A stretch of 64,000 bases of DNA. Source: Prevotella conceptionensis 9403948 (GTDB taxonomy: Bacteria > Bacteroidota > Bacteroidia > Bacteroidales > Bacteroidaceae). The stretch covers positions 150,442-214,441 of the forward strand of contig NZ_HE999447.1 of assembly GCF_000312305.1 (NCBI RefSeq), written 5' to 3'. The translations under genes were made by a program, and so were the position numbers. The notes beneath the pieces were generated by a model, which worked only from the letters and a program-made list of their open reading frames with translations, ran no database searches and had not been told where the DNA came from. Shown here piece by piece: positions 63,863 to 64,000 of this stretch; positions within the stretch are counted from its first letter, which is position 1, and every line of letters starts with the position of its first letter.

Positions 63863-64000
63863 ATCAAAAGATTTAAAGTGTTAGTAATCTCACGTTTCAT
63901 GGAGAAAAGCATCGTTGCCTTTTCCGCCGTCTAAGATAGGTATTTTATACCACCCCACCAAAACATCACATAAAAAGTGTACAGAATTTAAAACATTTTA
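63863..64000. other. Upstream region of the EF-G2 gene, right edge of the window
   Basis: No clear TAnnTTTG box on the minus strand and no reading frame are seen. The window ends before any neighbouring gene. Confidence 0.4.

Overview
The window looks like a chromosomal segment of a Bacteroidota bacterium, most likely Prevotellaceae (Prevotella in the broad sense). Many genes are preceded by the Bacteroidota sigma-ABfr -7 box TAnnTTTG, often with a -33 box about 20 bases upstream. Shine-Dalgarno sequences are rare. The gene set is also typical of the phylum: DUF4199 beside a GT2 enzyme, a DUF6452/DUF6048 pair, RprXY, eukaryote-type GT3 glycogen synthase, and an EF-G paralog without the catalytic histidine. 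This taxonomic call is inference; no rRNA is present.

Layout. 1-1.3 kb: composite repeat copy A. 1.4-12.1 kb: plus-strand housekeeping block (DUF4199, GT2, lipoprotein DUF6452, DUF6048, ApbE, Crp/Fnr, RsfS, FtsH, CdsA, MtaB, and a frameshifted GT2). 12.5-14 kb: repeat copy B. 14.1-16.6 kb: secreted histidine phosphatase plus phosphate-type porin. 16.8-24.1 kb, minus strand: orphan ORF, two tandem AMP-forming acyl-CoA synthetases, PH-domain protein, ABC-F ATPase, YihA/EngB GTPase. 24.4-24.8 kb: FeoB-associated small protein and tRNA-Cys. 25.3-31.4 kb, minus: glycogen phosphorylase, glycogen synthase, HAD hydrolase, patatin-like protein. 31.5-34.4 kb, plus: Xaa-Pro peptidase and C1 peptidase. 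34.6-35.7 kb: repeat copy C. 36-44 kb, plus: RNA m5C methyltransferase, thyA, folA, a TrpF-like protein, trpG/pabA, a frameshifted LTA-synthase-like sulfatase, PAP2 phosphatase, nucleotidyltransferase. 44.1-45 kb: repeat copy D. 45.1-54.9 kb, mostly minus: Crp/Fnr, lepA, a plus-strand lipoprotein, pflA, pflB, a GH13 amylase fused to an alanyl-tRNA-editing domain, fabD. 55.3-57.4 kb: orphan ORF, transposase remnant, repeat copy E (inverted). 57.5-63.9 kb: rplI-rpsR-rpsF, a small membrane protein, rprY-rprX, EF-G2.

The most unusual structure is a family of five ~635-bp composite intergenic repeats. Each has the same module order: a short-period AACTCATC-type tract, a conserved AT-rich core, a ~22-nt GCATTTTGCACCAAAACGCACT-type minisatellite, and a conserved block around TCGCGAGAATCGATTTTTTGCGGC. 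In the fullest copy (B) the element lies between inverted remnants of the same transposase 5' end, so it looks like a large MITE-like element carrying tandem repeats. Other points of interest are the GH13-AlaX fusion, a TrpF homologue missing its catalytic Asp and phosphate-binding Gly loops, EF-G2 with PGA in place of PGH, two genes broken by single-base frameshifts, and promoters placed so close to start codons that the transcripts should be leaderless.
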